Positions 1 through 9,573 of a stretch of 64,000 nt of DNA are shown here, one piece after another (positions within the stretch are counted from its first letter, which is position 1; each line of letters begins with the position of its first letter). The stretch spans positions 62,001-126,000 of the forward strand of contig NZ_QRCC01000001.1 of the NCBI RefSeq assembly GCF_009833125.1. Reading direction: 5' to 3'. This DNA is from Nitrosomonas sp. HPC101 (lineage in GTDB: Bacteria; Pseudomonadota; Gammaproteobacteria; Burkholderiales; Nitrosomonadaceae). Below the pieces are notes generated by a model that worked only from the letters and a program-made list of their open reading frames with translations, was not told the DNA's origin and did not search any database. The position numbers and the translations under genes were made by a program.

Positions 1-1
1 C

Positions 2-1699
2 ACAGGAACGCGGGAATTGATTGCCGATGATTTTATCTACCAGATCAAGCGGCTGGCCCACCCTCGGTTACACTCCCCGATCTTTGGTTTAATGGCGGAT
101 TACATCGTAGGGCTGAATGAATACGCTGATGTTCTGAGAAACCAGGATAAAACCCAGCCTGAAAACAGCTTTCTGGATCTACGAAAATTTCCTCTGGACG
201 GAGTCGAACGGGTAGACAACTACACGTATCGCATCCGCATTAAAGGCAAATATCCACAATTTATCTACTGGCTGACGATGGCATTTTTTGCACCGGTTCC
301 ATGGGAAGCCGATCACTTCTTCTCACAACCCGGTATGGCTGAAAAGAATTTCACGCTTGACTGGTATCCGGTAGGAACCGGTCCGTACATGCTGACCGAA
401 AACAACCCGAATCGGATTATGGTACTGGAACGTAACCCTAATTTCAGAGGGGAATACTATCCGGATGAAGGCATGCCGGAAGATATGGAAAACGATTTAT
501 TACGCGATGCCGGAAAACCACTGCCATTTATTGACAAAATTGTGTTCAGCCGTGAAAAGGAGAGCATCCCTTATTGGAATAAATTTCTGCAAGGCTATTA
601 TGACGCCTCCAGCATTGGCTCAGACAGTTTTGATCAGGCTGTGCAGATAACCGGTCAGGGTGAAGCAACCATCACTGAAGAAATGAAGGCACAAGGTATT
701 CGTCTTGGAACAGCAGTCGCCCCATCCACCTACTACATGGGGTTTAATATGCTCGATCCCGTAGTAGGTGGCCGTACTCCAGAGGAAAAAGCTTCTGCAC
801 GCAAGCTGCGCCAGGCCATTTCCATTGCAGTTGATTATGAAGAATTTTTGTCTATTTTCGCGAATGGCCGTGGCATCGCTGCGCAGGGCCCTATCCCGCC
901 AGGGATCGAGGGTCACCATGAAGGCAGCGAAGGCATGAACCCAATCGTCTACGAATGGCATCATGGGGAAGCGCAACGCAAACCAATCAAACAGGCACAA
1001 ACATTGCTTGCTGAAGCCGGTTATCCTGGGGGCATCAGCCGCAAAACCGGCAAGCCACTGGTGCTGTATTACGATGTTACTGCCCGCAGCGCGGATGACA
1101 AATCAATTCTGGACTGGATGCGTATGCAATTTCGAAAACTCAATATCCAGCTGGTAGTGCGCAGCACCGACTACAATCGCTTCCAGGACAAGATACGTAA
1201 GGGAAATGCACAGATTTTTGAATGGGGCTGGAACGCAGATTACCCGGATCCGGAGAATTTCCTGTTTCTGTTGTACGGGCCACAGCGCAAAGTGGGTAAC
1301 AGTGGCGAAAATGCCGCCAACTATGACAATGCCGAATACAACCGGCTGTTCGAACAAATGAAAAACATGGAACATGGCCCGCAGCGCGTACAAATTATTG
1401 ACCGAATGATCACCATTTTACGGAAAGATGCTCCGTGGCTATGGGGCTACCATCCTAAAGATTTTGCCTTGTACCATTCCTGGTACCAAAATGTAAAACC
1501 CAACAGAATGGCCTATAACACGCTCAAATATTACCGGATAGATCCCAAGCTGCGCGACCGGAAACGTTATGAATGGAACACGCCTGTAATATGGCCAATT
1601 GGCACGGGAATAGTACTGCTGGCAGTTGTTCTGTTGCCGGCGTGGATTACCTACCGTCGCAAGGAGCAGCGCCGGGTGTTACAAAAACAGACAGCTTGA
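2..1699 (+). CDS. Peptide-type ABC transporter solute-binding protein (family 5), 5' end cut by the window
   Basis: This is the C-terminal part of a family 5 (DppA/OppA-like) extracellular solute-binding protein, which captures peptides or similar ligands for an ABC importer. The reading frame is open from base 2, so the real start and signal peptide lie outside the window; the TTG at 17 is only an internal codon. Typical family features are visible: a YPVGTGPY segment, the LRQAISIAVDYEEF helix and a WGWNADYPDPENF stretch. Unusually, the last 40 residues form a hydrophobic helix (IWPIGTGIVLLAVVLLPAWI) followed by a basic tail, so the protein seems anchored to the membrane by its C-terminus. 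The permease gene follows after 17 bases. The ligand cannot be deduced. Confidence 0.85.
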   Translation, partial: TGTRELIADDFIYQIKRLAHPRLHSPIFGLMADYIVGLNEYADVLRNQDKTQPENSFLDLRKFPLDGVERVDNYTYRIRIKGKYPQFIYWLTMAFFAPVPWEADHFFSQPGMAEKNFTLDWYPVGTGPYMLTENNPNRIMVLERNPNFRGEYYPDEGMPEDMENDLLRDAGKPLPFIDKIVFSREKESIPYWNKFLQGYYDASSIGSDSFDQAVQITGQGEATITEEMKAQGIRLGTAVAPSTYYMGFNMLDPVVGGRTPEEKASARKLRQAISIAVDYEEFLSIFANGRGIAAQGPIPPGIEGHHEGSEGMNPIVYEWHHGEAQRKPIKQAQTLLAEAGYPGGISRKTGKPLVLYYDVTARSADDKSILDWMRMQFRKLNIQLVVRSTDYNRFQDKIRKGNAQIFEWGWNADYPDPENFLFLLYGPQRKVGNSGENAANYDNAEYNRLFEQMKNMEHGPQRVQIIDRMITILRKDAPWLWGYHPKDFALYHSWYQNVKPNRMAYNTLKYYRIDPKLRDRKRYEWNTPVIWPIGTGIVLLAVVLLPAWITYRRKEQRRVLQKQTA

Positions 1700-1716
1700 T
1701 TTAAGCTTGCGTAATT

Positions 1717-2694
1717 ATGCTAAATTACATTATTCGACGGTTGTTTTATGCGATTCCGATTCTTGTCGGTGTCAATCTCATCACATTTTCACTCTTTTTC
1801 GTGGTTAACACGCCTGATGATATGGCACGCATGCATCTGGGAACAAAACACGTTACAGAGGAAGCCGTATGGAAATGGAAGCAGGAACATGGTTACAACA
1901 AACCCCTGCTCTACAACGAAACAGCTCACGGAATCAAACAACTCACCGATACAATTTTTTTTGAAAAGTCCGTTTCGATGTTTGTTTTCGATTTTGGTCG
2001 CGCCGACGATGGACGCGATATCACACATGAAATCCAGTCACGCATGTGGCCCAGTCTGGCAATTGCGCTACCTGTATTTCTATTGGGTTTGCTGTTCTAC
2101 ATTACCTTTGCCCTGATAATGGTTTTTTTCCGAGCCACCTACGTCGATTTCTGGGGGGTTATCCTGTGCGTTATGCTCATGTCCATCTCCAGCCTGTTTT
2201 ATATCATTGCCGGGCAGTTCCTGATCGGGAAGCTATGGCATCTGGTACCGATATCCGGATTTGGCAACGGGTTGGATGCCATTCGTTTTCTTCTGTTACC
2301 GATTATTGTGGGCGTCATCAGCAGCGCCGGTGCCAATACACGCTGGTATCGCACCCTTTTCCTGGAAGAAATCAACAGGGAATATGTACGCACCGCCCGG
2401 GCCAAAGGATTATCGGAAAATATTGTACTGTTCAGGCATGTTCTCAAGAATGCAATGATACCTATACTGACTGGAGCGGTTGTCGTCATTCCCCTGTTAT
2501 TTCTTGGAGGATTAATTACTGAATCATTCTTTGGTATTCCAGGACTGGGTAGTTACACCATTGATGCCATTCAATCACAGGATTTTGCAGTAGTACGCGC
2601 AATGGTGTTTCTAGGGTCATTGCTGTATATCGCAGGATTAGTACTAACGGATATTTCCTATACTCTGGCAGATCCGAGAGTACGATTGGAATAA
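1717..2694 (+). CDS. ABC transporter permease, DppB/OppB family
   Basis: Inner-membrane permease of a peptide/nickel-type ABC importer, 325 residues, the usual length for DppB-like proteins. It opens with the typical MLNYIIRRLFYAIPILVGV helix and has about six hydrophobic segments. The cytoplasmic EAA loop that docks the ATPase is visible near residues 222-250 (REYVRTARAKGLSENIV). It lies 17 bases after the solute-binding protein and is presumably co-transcribed. No DppC-type second permease and no ATPase follow; the next gene is an unrelated diguanylate cyclase, so the partners must be upstream of the window or elsewhere. Confidence 0.9.
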   Translation: MLNYIIRRLFYAIPILVGVNLITFSLFFVVNTPDDMARMHLGTKHVTEEAVWKWKQEHGYNKPLLYNETAHGIKQLTDTIFFEKSVSMFVFDFGRADDGRDITHEIQSRMWPSLAIALPVFLLGLLFYITFALIMVFFRATYVDFWGVILCVMLMSISSLFYIIAGQFLIGKLWHLVPISGFGNGLDAIRFLLLPIIVGVISSAGANTRWYRTLFLEEINREYVRTARAKGLSENIVLFRHVLKNAMIPILTGAVVVIPLLFLGGLITESFFGIPGLGSYTIDAIQSQDFAVVRAMVFLGSLLYIAGLVLTDISYTLADPRVRLE

Positions 2695-2834
2695 TCATTT
2701 TTCCTGTAGTTTTACCGCTTTTCTTTTCTGGAAAAAGGACAATATCTATTTAATTGACGCGATACACCGGATATATCAGGCATGTACATCCAAGTTACAT
2801 GGTTTTTATCACTTTATTTATGGTTTAGCGCATC

Positions 2835-4487
2835 TTGAGACCGGTTCTGTACAGTATAAAAGGCAAGATTGTAATTTTTGCCGTGATTGCCACCTTGCTG
2901 CCCACAACCGGTCTCGGCTTATTGTCGTTCAAGCAGAACGAAATGCTGATCAGCGACAGCATTACTCGTGAATTACGCACACTCACCGACAATATCAACC
3001 GTCAGCTGAATCAATGGGTAGAAGAGAATACACTTACCATCCGCGCATTATCGACATCCAGCCCTGTTATTGAAGGATTAACCACTTTAAAACAGTTTTC
3101 GAACGACAAGAATAGCGATGCCATAAAGCAAACGCAATTCGTTATGGCCAGTTATTTGCGCTCGGTACAGGTGAAGCTGGACGAAATACTTGAATTAACT
3201 GTTTTCGACGATCACCGGAAAATTGTGGCAAGTAGTGCCAGTACGCCTGAAGTACGTGAATCCCCTGAACAATGGACTCATACTTCCCTTACCTCGGGAA
3301 CCATCGCAATCCTTCCTGCCTGGAATGAACGTTATGCTACGGCAACCGTCAGTTTCGTTTACCCGGTACTGTCGTATGACAGCCGATTAATCGGCGCCAT
3401 CGCTGCCACCTTGGATTTAGGAGCCTTCAAAAACAAACTGACTGAAATCAAAAAATTTTCGTCAAGTGAAATCGTCATACTGAACCAGAATGGTAAAGTA
3501 CTGCTGGGCAGCGCTCCTGGTGTTGATCATCAGGCAGCACTCAGTCCACATCAATGGGAATTAATCCAGATGTTTGAAGAATCCATATCCTATGATGGAT
3601 TGTCTTACCCTAAAGCAATCGGCCTGGCCTACGCATCAGAAAGCATCCCGGTAACAATTCTGGTAGAGCAGGATCACAGTGCTATACAAGCTGCATGGAT
3701 AAAACTACGTAATCGTTTTCTTGAGTTTGTCGGCATGTTTATCATTATCGTAACCAGCGTAGCTTTGTATATGGGGCGTTCTATCGTTATACCACTGAAG
3801 CAGCTGATCAATGCAGTCAAGGGAATTGTGGAAGGCAATCTGGATATTCATCTGCCCGCCAAGCGGAAAGACGAGGTGGGTCAGTTGACCAACATGTTCA
3901 ATCAAATGACCGACGCATTACGCAACAAACATGCGGAAATCATAGCGGCCAATCAGGCCATGCAACGACAAAACCAGCTACTGCAGAAACTTTCGATAAC
4001 AGATGGTCTGACAGGTCTGTATAACCGTACGAGGCTCGATACCATCCTGTCAGAACAGTTAGCCAGATTCAAACGTCATGATCGCCCCTTCTGCCTGTTA
4101 ATGATAGACATTGATTATTTCAAAACCATAAATGATAAACTTGGCCATATCGTGGGAGATAGAATTTTGGTCGCAGTAGCTTCCGTTTTACTGAAGTCAA
4201 TCAGAACGATAGACTATGCCGCACGTTTTGGAGGCGATGAATTCATGGTTATCCTGACTGAAACCAACTCCGGTGCAGCGATCAAAACAGCGGAACGGAT
4301 CCGGACCGCAGCCAGTGCTGCCTGTCTTTCATTCAAAGAACACCCGATTCAGATTACGCTGAGCATTGGTATTGCCCAGAGCCGTCACGACGATACAACA
4401 CCGAATGATCTGATTGCACGCGCAGATGCAGCACTGTATGAAGCCAAGGAATCGGGACGTGACCGGGTATGCTGTATCGACACATAA
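2835..4487 (+). CDS. Membrane diguanylate cyclase with periplasmic sensor, HAMP and GGDEF domains
   Basis: Makes the second messenger cyclic di-GMP from two GTP. It has an N-terminal membrane helix (residues about 11-30), a periplasmic sensor region of about 250 residues that looks like a Cache-type fold, a second helix around 295-315, a HAMP linker, a short coiled coil and a C-terminal GGDEF domain. The catalytic GGDEF is intact at residues 466-470. An RxxD inhibitory site (RTID) sits exactly five residues upstream, so product feedback inhibition is expected. The frame starts at a TTG; no better ATG precedes the first helix, so the start is uncertain. It stands alone between the ABC importer and cbpA. 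The sensed signal is unknown. Confidence 0.88.
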   Translation: MRPVLYSIKGKIVIFAVIATLLPTTGLGLLSFKQNEMLISDSITRELRTLTDNINRQLNQWVEENTLTIRALSTSSPVIEGLTTLKQFSNDKNSDAIKQTQFVMASYLRSVQVKLDEILELTVFDDHRKIVASSASTPEVRESPEQWTHTSLTSGTIAILPAWNERYATATVSFVYPVLSYDSRLIGAIAATLDLGAFKNKLTEIKKFSSSEIVILNQNGKVLLGSAPGVDHQAALSPHQWELIQMFEESISYDGLSYPKAIGLAYASESIPVTILVEQDHSAIQAAWIKLRNRFLEFVGMFIIIVTSVALYMGRSIVIPLKQLINAVKGIVEGNLDIHLPAKRKDEVGQLTNMFNQMTDALRNKHAEIIAANQAMQRQNQLLQKLSITDGLTGLYNRTRLDTILSEQLARFKRHDRPFCLLMIDIDYFKTINDKLGHIVGDRILVAVASVLLKSIRTIDYAARFGGDEFMVILTETNSGAAIKTAERIRTAASAACLSFKEHPIQITLSIGIAQSRHDDTTPNDLIARADAALYEAKESGRDRVCCIDT

Positions 4488-4711
4488 ACGCTCTGGCTGA
4501 CTTAACCCAAATGATCCATCAGGGTGCAAAAAATGATGAAACACGTTGCGAGACAGCTTTACTAGGAGGGAAGGTCCATAACCGGACCTATGGACATCGG
4601 GCAAGCAGCCAAAATAGCCGCAAATAGATCATCACTGCCCGCGCAAACAGCAGGTGCCGTCTAACAAATTATTCGGGTCCAATATAACCACTTTGCCCAG
4701 ACACATTAAAA

Positions 4712-5656
4712 ATGGAATACAAGGATTACTATCAGATCATGGGCATCCAGCGTGATGCAACGCAAGATGCTATCAAACGCACATATCGCAAACTGGCGCG
4801 CAAGTACCACCCTGATGTCAGCAAGGAACCGGAAGCCGAAGCACGCTTCAAAGAAATCGGGGAAGCATATGAAGTGCTGAAGGATCCTGAAAAGCGAGCT
4901 GCTTACGACCGCCTGGGCACACGCTGGAAAAGCGGACAGGAATTTCAGCCCCCGCCGGAATGGAACCAGGGGTTTGAGTTTCATGGAGGCGAATTCGCAC
5001 AATCAGCCGCCTCGCAGTTCAGCAGTTTTTTTGAGGCGTTGTTTGGGAGAAACCAGCACAACCACCAGCGTGGCCATCAGGGGTTTAACCTGCAAGGAGA
5101 AGATTCCCATGCAAAAATTTCAATAGATCTTGAAGATTCTTTCCATGGCGGCGTTCGCAGCCTGACTCTGCAACATATGGAACCTGGCCCTGATGGGCGA
5201 CCACATGTCCGGGAACGTACATTGAATGTTCGTATCCCCAAAGGGATACAACAGGGACAGCATATCCGGCTGGCTGGCCAGGGAAGTCCCGGAGCAGGTC
5301 ACGGCAAAGCGGGAGATCTATACCTTGAAATCATATTCAAGTCTCATCCGTACTTTAGTGTGGAAGGCAAAGATATTTTGCTGGAATTGCCTGTTGCTCC
5401 CTGGGAAGCCGCGCTGGGCACTACCATCCCGATTCCAACTCCCGCTGGCAAGGTTGATCTTAAAATCCCGATTAACTCTCGCCCAGGACAAAAGTTGCGT
5501 CTGAAAGGCCGAGGCATTCCAGCTTCATCACCAGGTGATTTGTATGTAGTCTTGCAGATTGTTTTACCCCCTGCTGATAATGAACAAGCTCGAGCGCTTT
5601 ATCGCGAGATGGAGCAGAAACTTGCATTCAATCCACGCGCCGGATTCAATATCTGA
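4712..5656 (+). CDS. cbpA: Curved DNA-binding protein CbpA, DnaJ family co-chaperone
   Basis: J-domain co-chaperone that stimulates DnaK and, in E. coli, also binds curved DNA in stationary phase. The J domain covers residues 1-70 with the HPD motif (KYHPDVS). A Gly/Phe-containing linker follows, then the two C-terminal substrate-binding beta domains from about residue 130. The four CxxCxGxG zinc-finger repeats of true DnaJ are absent, which points to CbpA; 314 residues fits CbpA (about 306). The next gene, eight bases downstream, encodes its modulator CbpM, which confirms the assignment. Confidence 0.93.
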   Translation: MEYKDYYQIMGIQRDATQDAIKRTYRKLARKYHPDVSKEPEAEARFKEIGEAYEVLKDPEKRAAYDRLGTRWKSGQEFQPPPEWNQGFEFHGGEFAQSAASQFSSFFEALFGRNQHNHQRGHQGFNLQGEDSHAKISIDLEDSFHGGVRSLTLQHMEPGPDGRPHVRERTLNVRIPKGIQQGQHIRLAGQGSPGAGHGKAGDLYLEIIFKSHPYFSVEGKDILLELPVAPWEAALGTTIPIPTPAGKVDLKIPINSRPGQKLRLKGRGIPASSPGDLYVVLQIVLPPADNEQARALYREMEQKLAFNPRAGFNI

Positions 5657-5664
5657 TATACCTG

Positions 5665-5967
5665 ATGCATATGGAACATGACATACTAAATGGCACTATT
5701 CTTGAGGAAAATAAGGAAATTTCGCTGCCAGAGCTTTGCCAGGTCTGTAAGGTCGATGCTGAGTGGGTGATAGCACTGGTGCATGAAGGCATTCTTGAGC
5801 CCATTGGGACTGGGCCGGAGTACTGGTTTTTCAGCAGAATTGCACTGCGGCGGGCGTTGATTGTTAACCGCTTGCAACATGACCTGGACATCAATCTGGC
5901 AGGTGCTGCACTGGTGGTGGAGTTACTGGAAGAGCGAGATACTCTGCTTGCCAGGATAAATTTGTAA
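5665..5967 (+). CDS. cbpM: CbpA modulator CbpM
   Basis: Small MerR-like helical protein of 100 residues. CbpM binds the J domain of CbpA and blocks both its co-chaperone and DNA-binding activities. The family pattern is visible: an ISLPELCQVCKVDAEWVIALVHEGILEP helix-turn-helix segment, then the helical LVNRL..DLDINLAGAALVVELLEERD region. It follows cbpA by eight bases, the standard cbpAM operon. A second ATG at 5671 (MEHD) is an alternative start. Confidence 0.9.
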   Translation: MHMEHDILNGTILEENKEISLPELCQVCKVDAEWVIALVHEGILEPIGTGPEYWFFSRIALRRALIVNRLQHDLDINLAGAALVVELLEERDTLLARINL

Positions 5968-6030
5968 TAATTTATAGAGCAGAATTATATTAACGGTATT
6001 GAAAATGATCCCATACAATACCCGACCACT

Positions 6031-6903
6031 ATGTCCAACGATAATACCCAGTTAAAAATTCGTATCCGGCTGGATCAGCCAGTTAATTACCCTGCTATTG
6101 AACAGGATTCATCAGAACTGGCGGAAGAATCTCTGCTACCAACCACCCCTCCTGTTTATATATATAACTGGTCCAGGATCATTGGAGTGTCACTGCTACT
6201 CCTACTTGTATTAGCAGCAATTTTCTGGCTTGTTTCAGAGAGTATGTCCAGCAGCGATGAAGCAGTTGAGATAAATCCGGCTGAAACATCCTTATCGACA
6301 ACGCTTCCGGCCAGCTCTGATATCCTCTCTGCTGTACCAGCACAACCTGCGCCAGCCACCGAATTTTTGCCGGATCAACCCGCTGGCAGCAATCCGGAAT
6401 CTGATGAATTTTCCGGTGCACATACCAAATCCGGGTACATTGAGAACATACCCAATGCAACAACGTCTGATTCAATTTCTTCAACCGTACCGGCTCCACC
6501 CATCAGACCTGAGTTCAAACCGGAATCCCCTGCTTCTCAGCTCCCTCAAAACGAGATGCAAGACATCAAGCATCCTGCTGGTCTGGTCAATGCACAGCTG
6601 ACTTCAAATATCCGACAGAGAGCCCCGCTTGATAACATCGGCAGAATTTCTCTCGCAGGGAAACCAAGTAGGCCAATCTTTCTTTTTCTACACTTCAACA
6701 AATTCAAAGGTGGCAAAGTATTTGTCAATTGGTATTACCGTGACAAACGCGTTGCCAGGGTGATGCTTCCAATTGGCGACAGCGATTGGCGTACTTATTC
6801 CAGCAAGGTACTTAATCAGAACAGATTGGGCTCGTGGCGCGCTACAGCCACGGATCAATCAGATAAACTGCTTGCTGAATTCAAATTCAAAGTAACACGT
6901 TAA
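6031..6903 (+). CDS. DUF2914 domain protein, single-pass membrane
   Basis: Protein of 290 residues of unknown function. An N-terminal cytoplasmic stretch of about 45 residues is followed by one membrane helix (ISLLLLLVLAAIFWLV region, about 52-70). A Pro/Ser/Ala-rich low-complexity linker of about 120 residues comes next, then a compact C-terminal domain (from about 195) with FLFLHFNKFKGGKVFVNWYY and WRTYSSKVL blocks that I recognise as DUF2914. The domain is therefore probably periplasmic. It lies 15 bases before the Nudix gene and may be co-transcribed with it. Confidence 0.75.
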   Translation: MSNDNTQLKIRIRLDQPVNYPAIEQDSSELAEESLLPTTPPVYIYNWSRIIGVSLLLLLVLAAIFWLVSESMSSSDEAVEINPAETSLSTTLPASSDILSAVPAQPAPATEFLPDQPAGSNPESDEFSGAHTKSGYIENIPNATTSDSISSTVPAPPIRPEFKPESPASQLPQNEMQDIKHPAGLVNAQLTSNIRQRAPLDNIGRISLAGKPSRPIFLFLHFNKFKGGKVFVNWYYRDKRVARVMLPIGDSDWRTYSSKVLNQNRLGSWRATATDQSDKLLAEFKFKVTR

Positions 6904-6918
6904 TCATATTTTTCAGAC

Positions 6919-7458
6919 ATGAAATTCTGTAGCGAATGTGGCAGTAAAGTTATTTTACGTATCCCGGAAGGAGATACGCTGCCACGATATATCTGCCCAG
7001 ACTGCCATGCTATTCATTATCAAAATCCGAAGGTAATTGTCGGCTGTATTCCGGAATGGGAAAACAAGATTCTATTATGCAAGCGTGCAATTGCGCCTCA
7101 TCGAGGTAAATGGACCTTGCCCGCAGGATTCATGGAAAACAATGAAACCCTGATTCAGGGTGCAACACGGGAAACACTTGAAGAAGCCAATGCTCGAGTG
7201 GAAATTCAAGAACTCTATGCAATCTACAGCCTGCCGCATATCAGCCAGGTTTATCTTTTATTTCGAGCAAAATTACTGGATATTGATTTTTCTCCAGGAA
7301 TTGAAAGCCTGGAAGTCAGGCTTTTTGAAGAACAGCAAATTCCCTGGAATGATATTGCTTTTCGTGTGATTCATGACCCGCTAAAACGTTACCTAAAAGA
7401 ACGTCATCATGGACTGCTTGAGCCACACATGGGCATAATCGACAAGCATCAGGATTGA
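6919..7458 (+). CDS. Nudix hydrolase with N-terminal zinc ribbon
   Basis: Nudix (NDP-X) pyrophosphatase of 179 residues. The N-terminus holds a zinc ribbon with two cysteine pairs (CSEC at residues 4-7, CPDC at 26-29), an arrangement shared with NADH pyrophosphatase-like enzymes. The Nudix box spans about residues 73-95: G, then E after five residues, then RETLEE with the metal-binding glutamates. The conserved glycine after EE is replaced by asparagine (EEANAR), a departure from the GX5EX7REUXEEXGU pattern. The substrate cannot be predicted. It ends 57 bases before the tRNA start. Confidence 0.85.
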   Translation: MKFCSECGSKVILRIPEGDTLPRYICPDCHAIHYQNPKVIVGCIPEWENKILLCKRAIAPHRGKWTLPAGFMENNETLIQGATRETLEEANARVEIQELYAIYSLPHISQVYLLFRAKLLDIDFSPGIESLEVRLFEEQQIPWNDIAFRVIHDPLKRYLKERHHGLLEPHMGIIDKHQD

Positions 7459-7475
7459 TCCCGTAAAATTATTGT

Positions 7476-7503
7476 TTGACTAAAATCAGCCTTGCTTTAT
7501 AAT
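7476..7503 (+). promoter_or_regulatory. Sigma-70 promoter of the initiator tRNA gene
   Basis: A near-consensus -35 box TTGACT (7476-7481) and a perfect -10 box TATAAT (7498-7503) are separated by 16 bases. Transcription would start near 7510, about six bases before the mature tRNA. Position and strength fit a constitutive tRNA promoter. Confidence 0.85.
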
Positions 7504-7515
7504 ATTAGGTTCAGT

Positions 7516-7592
<77 letters not shown>

Positions 7593-8414
7593 AACGTATC
7601 TACCAATCGGTAGTACATCACAAGCCAAACATCCAGCTAAGGTTCGCTGCAATTGATTCTTTTCTATCGTTTCGTTGTGGTTAAGAATCTGCCAGGCTGC
7701 TCCATCTGTCAGAACGTCATCTTTAGAAATGCAGATAAAATGTACTCATTCGCAGGACGTGTCGATTATTTGCGAAATTTCAGTCACCTGAATACTTATC
7801 GCACAACCGCTTGCTGCGTGGGAGCTGTTTATACTCAAGGCATTCGGTAACGGCTAACGAAAGAAATCCCTGCTACTTGGGAGTGGCACAGGGATTGAAA
7901 GGCCTTTTGCTCGCAGGAGGGAACTAAGGCTGTGAGAGAACCAATCACGCAACCATACTAACCTTCAAATATTTCTAGCATATGACATCGACAGAAATTT
8001 ACTATGGGTTTGCAGCAGGAGGCCTCGGCCCGCCAGACATTTTATAAGCAAGAGACTCAACTCTGTTCATCGGACTGTCCAACATAAATGAACGATGATC
8101 GTGTTGTGACGCAAATAAGCAATAAAGGTAGCACTCTTTCATAGCGCCAGGCATGCAACTCCACTTTCTTGCCGAATTTTGCCTGAACTGACTGTTACAT
8201 TCCACCCGCAAAACACAGTGTGCAGCCATACAGGACTTTATCAGAGGGCCCCTAGTGTTTTTCGGAGTTTCCTGCACCGTTGATAGCCGAAGATTTCTGT
8301 ACAAATCAAAGGCTGTCAGGAAAGTTTACAAGCAGAAAATTATTTCTGCCGAACCATTTCCACAAATCAATAAATTCCATTTTATATCAATAACATATAC
8401 TATTAATGCAGCCT
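7593..8414 (+). other. 822-base stretch with no convincing gene
   Basis: Short open frames exist here (for example 7653-7850 plus and 8002-8304 minus) but none has a good ribosome binding site or a recognisable product. The only local structure noted is an 8-base inverted repeat (7865-7872 with 7889-7896) able to form a hairpin. The region may hold decayed sequence or long upstream regulatory DNA for the PEP-CTERM gene. Confidence 0.5.
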
Positions 8415-8430
8415 TGGCATGCAATGTGCT
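8415..8430 (+). promoter_or_regulatory. Sigma-54 (RpoN) type promoter upstream of the PEP-CTERM gene
   Basis: The sequence TGGCATGCAATGTGCT keeps the GG and GC doublets at the exact sigma-54 spacing and matches TGGCACR-N4-TTGCW at most positions. It lies 100 bases upstream of the ATG at 8531. RpoN promoters driven by the PrsK/PrsR two-component system are typical of PEP-CTERM/exosortase genes, so the location fits. The element is recognised by eye only. Confidence 0.65.
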
Positions 8431-8530
8431 TCCTATCAATCATGATTGTTCAAGATCAATGCTTACTCCAGCTGTTGGTATTGACACGATGTATTAAAAA
8501 TAAAAACTTTTGATTGAAAGGAGATTTACC

Positions 8531-9346
8531 ATGCAAAAAGCATTTATTGCAGCAGCCTTATTTGCCGCAATCGGAACAGTTCATGCTGACCCGGTTACAC
8601 TGACCCTCACGTCTACACTCGGAAATGGAACTACAGGAACCCTTCCCCATAATTCATCCTGGTCAGGAAACCCATGGAATCAGGGAAAACCCATTCAGGG
8701 AAACGTATACGCAGGAGAATTCAAGTTTAAAACAGATGAAGGACTGGATTTTTATGCGTTTTGTGCCGATATTTTTCATGCCCTAAAATCTGGAACAACA
8801 TACCAAATGGATGCTCTGACAGCGGGAAGTGTTGCTGGTATTAGTTCTTGGGAAATTGCCCGGATTGGTTATCTGTTTGATAACTATGGCGGCCACCTCA
8901 ACGATTCGGCAAATGGAAAAGAATTAACGGCATTCCAGCTCACATTGTGGGAAATTCTGTTTGAAAATAATGGTAGCCAGCACACAAACCCGCTTGCGAA
9001 AGGGAATTTCAAAGTAACAGGATTTGGTGATGCAGATGATCTGGCAAATACCTGGATAAAAAATATCTATGAAAATGCTGAAAATGGAACAGAAAGTGAG
9101 TTGTATGATTTGTTTTTCCTGACATCGAGTTCTACTTGCATTAGCAAATATACAAGTGGTACTAAAAAGGGACAATGTCAAAAATGGTTACAAGATTCAC
9201 AAAACCTGATTTCCTGGGCAAGCAAACCAGAAAATCCACAAGATCCGGCAGAAATTCCAAATGAAGTCCCCGAACCAATGCCACTGCTTCTTCTGATCGC
9301 CGGTTTACTGGCACTGGGATTCACCAGAAAGCTGCGCTGCTGTTGA
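8531..9346 (+). CDS. PEP-CTERM sorting domain protein (secreted)
   Basis: Secreted protein of 271 residues with a signal peptide (MQKAFIAAALFAAIGTVHA) and a C-terminal sorting signal. That signal is a VPEP motif, a hydrophobic helix (MPLLLLIAGLLALGF) and a basic end (TRKLRCC). The signal is read by exosortase, which cleaves and relocates the protein, often into exopolysaccharide. I chose the ATG at 8531 because a GGAG ribosome site lies a few bases upstream and the signal peptide begins exactly there. The mature part has two cysteines near residues 200-220 and no domain I recognise. A sigma-54-like promoter precedes it. Confidence 0.88.
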   Translation: MQKAFIAAALFAAIGTVHADPVTLTLTSTLGNGTTGTLPHNSSWSGNPWNQGKPIQGNVYAGEFKFKTDEGLDFYAFCADIFHALKSGTTYQMDALTAGSVAGISSWEIARIGYLFDNYGGHLNDSANGKELTAFQLTLWEILFENNGSQHTNPLAKGNFKVTGFGDADDLANTWIKNIYENAENGTESELYDLFFLTSSSTCISKYTSGTKKGQCQKWLQDSQNLISWASKPENPQDPAEIPNEVPEPMPLLLLIAGLLALGFTRKLRCC

Positions 9347-9573
9347 AGAACTTCTGAAGACTGTCTGCGTTACCATTTCTGTGACAAAATTTGGTTCAAA
9401 ACGCTTATTTATGATGCATAATCCCTGCTTCTTCACCAACTTTTTTGCCTCGAACTGATGGTATATTAATTGATACTATTCACAGTGTTGATTGAACCTG
9501 TTTTCCATGAAGAAATCTCAACGGAAGCACATCAGTTTGAGTCAAGGAATCATGACGGGAGACCACTATCATC

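Noticed and set aside
465-1393. Open frames on both strands inside the solute-binding protein gene
   Set aside because: They overlap a clear coding gene, lack ribosome sites and encode no recognisable protein.
4567-4604. Small overlapping inverted repeats after the diguanylate cyclase gene
   Set aside because: Arms are only 6-7 bases with no T run; too weak to call a terminator or operator.
8002-8304. 100-codon minus-strand frame before the PEP-CTERM gene
   Set aside because: No ribosome site and no family recognised; composition looks random, and it lies in what appears to be non-coding DNA.
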